Shown piece by piece: positions 60,049-64,000 of a DNA stretch of 64,000 bases (position 1 is its first letter; the number at the start of each line of letters is the position of its first letter). Source of the DNA: Haloferax marinum (GTDB lineage: Archaea; Halobacteriota; Halobacteria; Halobacteriales; Haloferacaceae); contig NZ_WKJQ01000001.1 in NCBI RefSeq assembly GCF_009674625.1, positions 1,550,001-1,614,000 on the forward strand, read 5' to 3'. The translations under genes and the position numbers were made by a program. Below the pieces are notes generated by a model. The model saw only the letters and a list, made by a program, of their open reading frames with translations, was not told the DNA's origin and ran no database searches.

Positions 60049-60080
60049 TCGTAAACCGATATCTTCAATGAGGTTTACGA
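60049..60080. promoter_or_regulatory. BirA-type biotin operator upstream of bioYMN
   Basis: TCGTAAACC-N14-GGTTTACGA is a perfect 9-bp inverted repeat with a 14-base spacer, ending 13 bases before the bioY ATG. It matches the known consensus of biotin repressor BirA (GTAAACC spaced 14-16 from GGTTTAC). The GATATC in the spacer may be the TATA box, so repressor binding would block it. Confidence 0.85.
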
Positions 60081-60093
60081 GACAGCGACGTGC

Positions 60094-60672
60094 ATGGCAA
60101 CGGAACACGAGTCGGTCGAACTCGTCGGCGACGAACTCGTCGGCAACGTGGCACGTGCGGCCCTCTTTGCGGCGCTCATGGGTGCCAGCGCGTACGTCTC
60201 GTTCCCCAACCCACTCTCACCGATTCCGGTGACGGTCCAGGTGCTCGTCGTCTTCCTCGCAGGCATCTTCCTCGGCCCCATCTGGGGCGGCGCGTCGATG
60301 CTCCTCTACCTCGTCGCTGGCGCAGTCGGCGCGCCCGTCTTCGCCGGCGGGTCCGCCGGGTTCGGAGCGCTCGTCGGCCCGACTGCAGGCTATCTCTGGT
60401 CGTACCCCATCGCCGCCGCAGTCGTCGGTACAGTCGTCCACGGCGGCCTGGAACTCGGTGACTACCGCGTCGGCACCGTCCGTCTCGTCGGCGCGATGGT
60501 CGTCGGCACCGCCGTCATCTACGCCCTCGGTGTAGTTGGCTTCGCGTACGTCCAGAACGTCGGCCTCGTCGCCGCCTTCTGGACCGCCGCCGCAGCGTTC
60601 ATCCCCGCGGAGGCGTTCAAGATTGCCGCCGCCGTCGGAATCGTCCGTTCGGACGCCATCGCGGCCGAGTAA
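60094..60672 (+). CDS. bioY: BioY, biotin-binding S component of an ECF transporter
   Basis: A 192-residue membrane protein with six segments. NPLSPIPVTVQVLVVFLAG and the GPTAGYLWSYPIAA segment are the BioY signature. It binds biotin in the membrane with high affinity. It is followed by bioM and bioN and preceded by a BirA-type site, so the whole operon is under biotin control (inference from the site). Confidence 0.94.
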   Translation: MATEHESVELVGDELVGNVARAALFAALMGASAYVSFPNPLSPIPVTVQVLVVFLAGIFLGPIWGGASMLLYLVAGAVGAPVFAGGSAGFGALVGPTAGYLWSYPIAAAVVGTVVHGGLELGDYRVGTVRLVGAMVVGTAVIYALGVVGFAYVQNVGLVAAFWTAAAAFIPAEAFKIAAAVGIVRSDAIAAE

Positions 60673-60690
60673 GCGAGACGCTCCCAACCC

Positions 60691-61398
60691 ATGATTCAGG
60701 TCGACGAACTCGTCCACCGATACGGAGACACCGTCGCAGTCGATGGCGTCGACCTCACCATCGACGACGGCGAGTGTGTCGTCATCGCGGGTGCGAACGG
60801 GTCCGGCAAGACGACGCTCGTCCGCCACTTCGACGGCCTCCTCGAACCCGACGACGGGTCGGTGTCGGTCGACGGAATCGACGTGAGTGAGAACCTCGTC
60901 GCCGCACGAACCGCCGTGGCGATGGTGTTCCAACACCCGGAAGACCAACTCGTCGCGGCCACTGTCGGTGCAGACGTGGCGTTCGGCCCGGAGAACCTCG
61001 GCCTCTCGCACGAGGAGATAGACACTCGCGTCCGCGAGTCGCTCGCCGCCGTCGACCTCGATGGCCGCGAAGACGACCGCGTCGATTCGCTCTCCGGTGG
61101 CGAAGTCGAACGCCTCGCCATCGCGGGCGCACTGGCGATGCACCCAGCCCACCTCGTCTTGGACGAACCCTTCACCGGCCTCGACGAACCGTCTCGACAG
61201 TCGGTCCTCGCTCGACTGCGCGACCTCCGCGCGTCGGGGACGAGTCTCGTCGTCGTCACCCACGACCTCCGGGACGTGGCGGAACTCGCAGACCGAGTGG
61301 TCGTCCTCTCGGAGGGGCAAATCGCCCTCGACGACACCCCCGAATCGGCCGCAGACCGTCTCTCAGACCTCGGCATCCGACCGCCTCCATCGTGTTGA
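60691..61398 (+). CDS. bioM: BioM, ATPase of the biotin ECF transporter
   Basis: A 235-residue ABC ATPase: Walker A GANGSGKTT (34-42), Q-loop FQHPEDQL, signature LSGGE (134-138), Walker B HLVLDEPFTGLD, switch His in VVVTHDLRD. It drives biotin import with BioN and BioY. It starts 18 bases after bioY and overlaps bioN by 7 bases. Confidence 0.94.
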   Translation: MIQVDELVHRYGDTVAVDGVDLTIDDGECVVIAGANGSGKTTLVRHFDGLLEPDDGSVSVDGIDVSENLVAARTAVAMVFQHPEDQLVAATVGADVAFGPENLGLSHEEIDTRVRESLAAVDLDGREDDRVDSLSGGEVERLAIAGALAMHPAHLVLDEPFTGLDEPSRQSVLARLRDLRASGTSLVVVTHDLRDVAELADRVVVLSEGQIALDDTPESAADRLSDLGIRPPPSC

Positions 61399-62096
61399 CC
61401 TACGAACCCGGCGACTCGTTCGCCCACCGACTCGACCCGCGGGCGAAACTCGCCGTCCAGATTGGATTCGCGACCGCAGGCCTCGCACACACGACCCCAC
61501 TCGGACTGACGCTCCTCGGCGTCGTCGCGGCGGTCAGTCTGCGCGTTTCGGAGACATCGCTGCTGTCGTCGCTCTACTCGCTTCGATTTGCGGTGCCGTT
61601 TCTCGTCCTCGCGCCCGTCGTGGAAGCAGTCAGCCTCGGTGCGCCGTGGGTCGACCCCACGGCCGCCGTCGACCCGGCCCTCGCGAGCATTCGCATCCTG
61701 CTCGTCTTCCTCGTCGCCGCCGCGTACGTCAGAACCACGCCCGTGCGCGACTCACGGGCGGCGATTCAGCGACTCGTCCCCGGACGTCTCGGCGTCGCCC
61801 TCGGGATGGGCGTCGCGCTCGTCTTCCGGTTCCTTCCACTGCTTCGACGTGACCTCCTTCGCGTCAGGGAAGCACAGGCCGCCCGTCTCGGCACCGAGCG
61901 ACGACTCGACGAGCGCCTCGCACTCGTCGCGGCCGGCGGACTCCGTCGCGCGTTCGCGAGAGCAGATTCTCTCGCACTCGCTCTCCGTGCACGGTGTTTC
62001 GCGTGGAACCCGACACTTCCCGACCTCCAGTTCTCCCGGCGTGACGTGCCTGTACTCGTCGTCGCCTGTGTGCTGGTCGTCAGTGTCGCCGTGTGA
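61392..62096 (+). CDS. bioN: BioN, EcfT-type transmembrane subunit
   Basis: A 234-residue membrane protein, GTG start. The N-terminal HRLDPRAKLAVQIGFA motif and the coupling helices with RREAQ-like VREAQAARLG are those of EcfT subunits. It joins the ATPase BioM to the S component BioY. Its start overlaps the bioM stop, so translation is coupled. Confidence 0.92.
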   Translation: MLTYEPGDSFAHRLDPRAKLAVQIGFATAGLAHTTPLGLTLLGVVAAVSLRVSETSLLSSLYSLRFAVPFLVLAPVVEAVSLGAPWVDPTAAVDPALASIRILLVFLVAAAYVRTTPVRDSRAAIQRLVPGRLGVALGMGVALVFRFLPLLRRDLLRVREAQAARLGTERRLDERLALVAAGGLRRAFARADSLALALRARCFAWNPTLPDLQFSRRDVPVLVVACVLVVSVAV

Positions 62097-62221
62097 GAAC
62101 CAGACGGCAGTCCGTCGACGGCGACCAACTCGACGTCATACGGATGTGACGTGACGAATCGAGAATGTGAAAACTAGACGACAGTGGTAAGATTTAACAC
62201 CTGGTTCTCCGGTGATTGATT

Positions 62222-64000
62222 ATGGTATTTGCGGCGCAGGCGGAGGTCACTCGGGAGACCTTCTGGACTATTAGCCCGGTGGGTGAGGCCCTCTTTTACG
62301 GCCTCGCCGCTATCGCGTCCCTCGTCTTTCTGTACGGGGTGTACGACCGCTTCGTGCGCTATGCACACGGCGGAGCCGACCCGTTCGACCGACTATCCGA
62401 CCTCCCGAACCGGATAGTTCGCGCGACGAAGGTCGTCTTCACCAACGAGAACCAGTTCAAGCGCGACCGGTACGCCGGCGTGATGCACGGACTCATCATG
62501 TGGGGCTTCCTGACGCTCCTCATCGGGACGACCATCCTCGCCATCGACATGGACATCTGGACGAAACTCCTCTCGCAGGAGTCGTTCTTCGTCGGCGACT
62601 TCTACCTCTCGTACTCCTTCGTGATGGACTTCATGGGCCTCGCGTTCGTCGTCGGCGTCGGCATGGCGCTGTGGCGACGCTACGGCGTCCGTCACCCACG
62701 TCTGTGGGGCAAACACACTGGCTTCGAAGACGCCGCGTTCGTCTGGACGCTCTTCTTACTCGGCGTCGGTGGCTACGTCCTCGAAGGCGTCCGCATCGTC
62801 GGCACCGAGTTCCCCCCGTTCGAGACGGTAAGCTTCGTCGGCTACTTCGTGGCCGTCGTCTTCGACACCGCCGGAATGGGACAGGGCCTCGCCGAGACGC
62901 TCTACTGGTTCGGTTGGTGGTCCCACGCCCTCCTCGCGCTGGCGTTCGTCGCCGCCGTTCCGTACGCCAAACCGCTCCACATGCTCACCTCGTTCGCCAA
63001 CATCGTCACCGCCGACGAGAAGGCCGGCAAGCGCCTCCCGAAGGTGCCCGCCGACGCGTCTCCCGACGAGATTGGCTACGTCTCCGAAGACGACTTCTCG
63101 TGGAAGGCGATGCTCGACTTCGACGCCTGTACGAAGTGTGGCCGCTGTTCCGACGCCTGTCCGGCGAAGGCATCCGGTCGCAACCTCGACCCGCGTGACG
63201 TCATCTTAGACCTGAAGACCTACCGCGATTCGATTGCCGACGGCGGCGAGTCTATCGACATCGTCGCCGACGGCGGCACCTCGGTCATCGCCAGCGAGTC
63301 GATGGAGTCGTGTATGGCCTGTATGGCCTGCATGGACGCCTGCCCGGTCGAAATCGAGCACCTGACGCACTTCACCCACATGAACCGCCGCCTCACCGAG
63401 ACGGGCCAGCAGCAAGAACCCGTCCAGGAGGCCATGATGAACATCTTCTCGAACGGGAACGCCTTCGGCGACCCACAGCGCAAGCGACCCGACTGGACCG
63501 ACGACCTCGACTTCGAGGTGCCGGACGCCCGCGACGAGTCCGTCGAGTATCTCTGGTACGTCGGCGACTACCCATCCTACGACGAGCGCAACCGCGCCGT
63601 CGCTCGTGCGATGGCCCGCATCTTCGAGGAAGCGGGCGTCTCCTACGGCATCCTCTACGAAGACGAACAGCACGACGGCAACGACGTGCGCCGCGTCGGC
63701 GAAGAGGGCCTCTTCGAGATGCTCGTCGAGGACAACGTGGCCGCGATGGCCGACTGCGACTTCGAGAAAATCGTCTGTACGGACCCCCACTCGTACAACA
63801 CGTTCAAAAACGAGTATCCGGAGATGGACGACTCGTTCGACTACCCCGTCTTCCACTACACGCAACTCGTGGAGGAACTCGTCGACGGCGGCCGACTCGG
63901 ACTCTCGGGGACTGAACTCTCCGCACAGACGGTCACCTACCACGACCCGTGCCATCTCGGCCGGTACAACGGTGAGTACGAAGCACCCCGCGAAGTCATC
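62222..64000 (+). CDS. HdrD-like Fe-S membrane oxidoreductase, 3' end outside the window
   Basis: The first 593 codons of a longer gene. About five membrane segments (20-250), including a NarI-like cytochrome part, come first. Two [4Fe-4S] sites follow: C303, C306, C309, C313 and C364, C367, C370, C374. The beginning of a CCG (cysteine-rich) domain is seen at VTYHDPCHLGRYNG near the end. Such proteins pass electrons between a soluble donor (for example ETF) and the membrane quinone pool. ATG 62222 lies about 27 bases after a TTTAACAC box. The stop is not reached. Confidence 0.9.
   Translation, partial: MVFAAQAEVTRETFWTISPVGEALFYGLAAIASLVFLYGVYDRFVRYAHGGADPFDRLSDLPNRIVRATKVVFTNENQFKRDRYAGVMHGLIMWGFLTLLIGTTILAIDMDIWTKLLSQESFFVGDFYLSYSFVMDFMGLAFVVGVGMALWRRYGVRHPRLWGKHTGFEDAAFVWTLFLLGVGGYVLEGVRIVGTEFPPFETVSFVGYFVAVVFDTAGMGQGLAETLYWFGWWSHALLALAFVAAVPYAKPLHMLTSFANIVTADEKAGKRLPKVPADASPDEIGYVSEDDFSWKAMLDFDACTKCGRCSDACPAKASGRNLDPRDVILDLKTYRDSIADGGESIDIVADGGTSVIASESMESCMACMACMDACPVEIEHLTHFTHMNRRLTETGQQQEPVQEAMMNIFSNGNAFGDPQRKRPDWTDDLDFEVPDARDESVEYLWYVGDYPSYDERNRAVARAMARIFEEAGVSYGILYEDEQHDGNDVRRVGEEGLFEMLVEDNVAAMADCDFEKIVCTDPHSYNTFKNEYPEMDDSFDYPVFHYTQLVEELVDGGRLGLSGTELSAQTVTYHDPCHLGRYNGEYEAPREVI

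Overview
The window is a haloarchaeal chromosome segment (class Halobacteria). The evidence is high GC, acidic proteins rich in Asp and Glu, many apparently leaderless genes with a TATA box 25-30 bases before the start codon, a TFB gene, an archaeal MCM, RPA genes and a DMSO respiration operon of the Halobacterium/Haloferax type. A 311-residue RPA3-like protein with its partner and a 702-residue MCM point to the Haloferax neighbourhood (inference). No rRNA, CRISPR array, replication origin or complete transposase gene was seen.

Layout. 0-12 kb: rpa3/rpap3, small regulators, a Rossmann oxidoreductase, tRNA-His, a short AT-rich accessory patch with a small winged-helix gene, CinA-like, site-2 protease, cupin, a large SF2 helicase, an SLC13/RCK transporter and tRNA-Pro. 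12-19 kb: the dmsR-E-A-B-C-D set for DMSO/TMAO respiration. 19-32 kb: membrane-fused spermidine synthase, two PiT-type permease loci, a solo Cas4-like protein, Sua5, a redoxin/glutaredoxin pair, CNNM-type transporter, a membrane-linked winged-helix protein, a phosphoesterase, a CDF transporter and threonine aldolase. 32-36 kb: an M29 aminopeptidase followed by tandem copies of its own 3' end, then a 1.4 kb segment bounded by 30-bp IS-like inverted repeats that carries a hicBA toxin-antitoxin pair and a lipoprotein but no transposase. 36-50 kb: lrp/glnA, membrane phosphatase and YihY, Trm1, SWIM protein, rhodanese-MBL, beta-propeller, PRPP synthetase, UDG and HIT protein. 50-56 kb: a ParA-like protein without P-loop lysines, TFB, and a five-gene operon ending in a true MinD-like ATPase. 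56-64 kb: lipoprotein, mcm, a sigma-like-HTH protein, the biotin uptake operon bioYMN behind a consensus BirA-type operator, and the start of an HdrD-like electron-transfer protein cut by the window end.

How parts work together. The dms genes form one respiratory module: regulator, small accessory protein, Tat-exported Mo catalytic subunit, Fe-S subunit, membrane anchor and maturation chaperone. bioY-bioM-bioN form one ECF transporter. rpa3-rpap3 and mcm belong to DNA replication and repair. lrp beside glnA suggests nitrogen-linked control. The MinD operon uses stop/start overlaps and looks like one machine of unknown function.

The strongest unexplained signals are: two unrelated tRNA genes (His and Pro) followed by trailers of the same architecture, with a shared 20-bp block plus inverted and direct copies of each tRNA's own T-arm; duplicated gene 3' ends; the transposase-less inverted-repeat element with hicBA; several minisatellites between genes; and a row of strong hairpins in a gene-free stretch near 4.8-4.9 kb.
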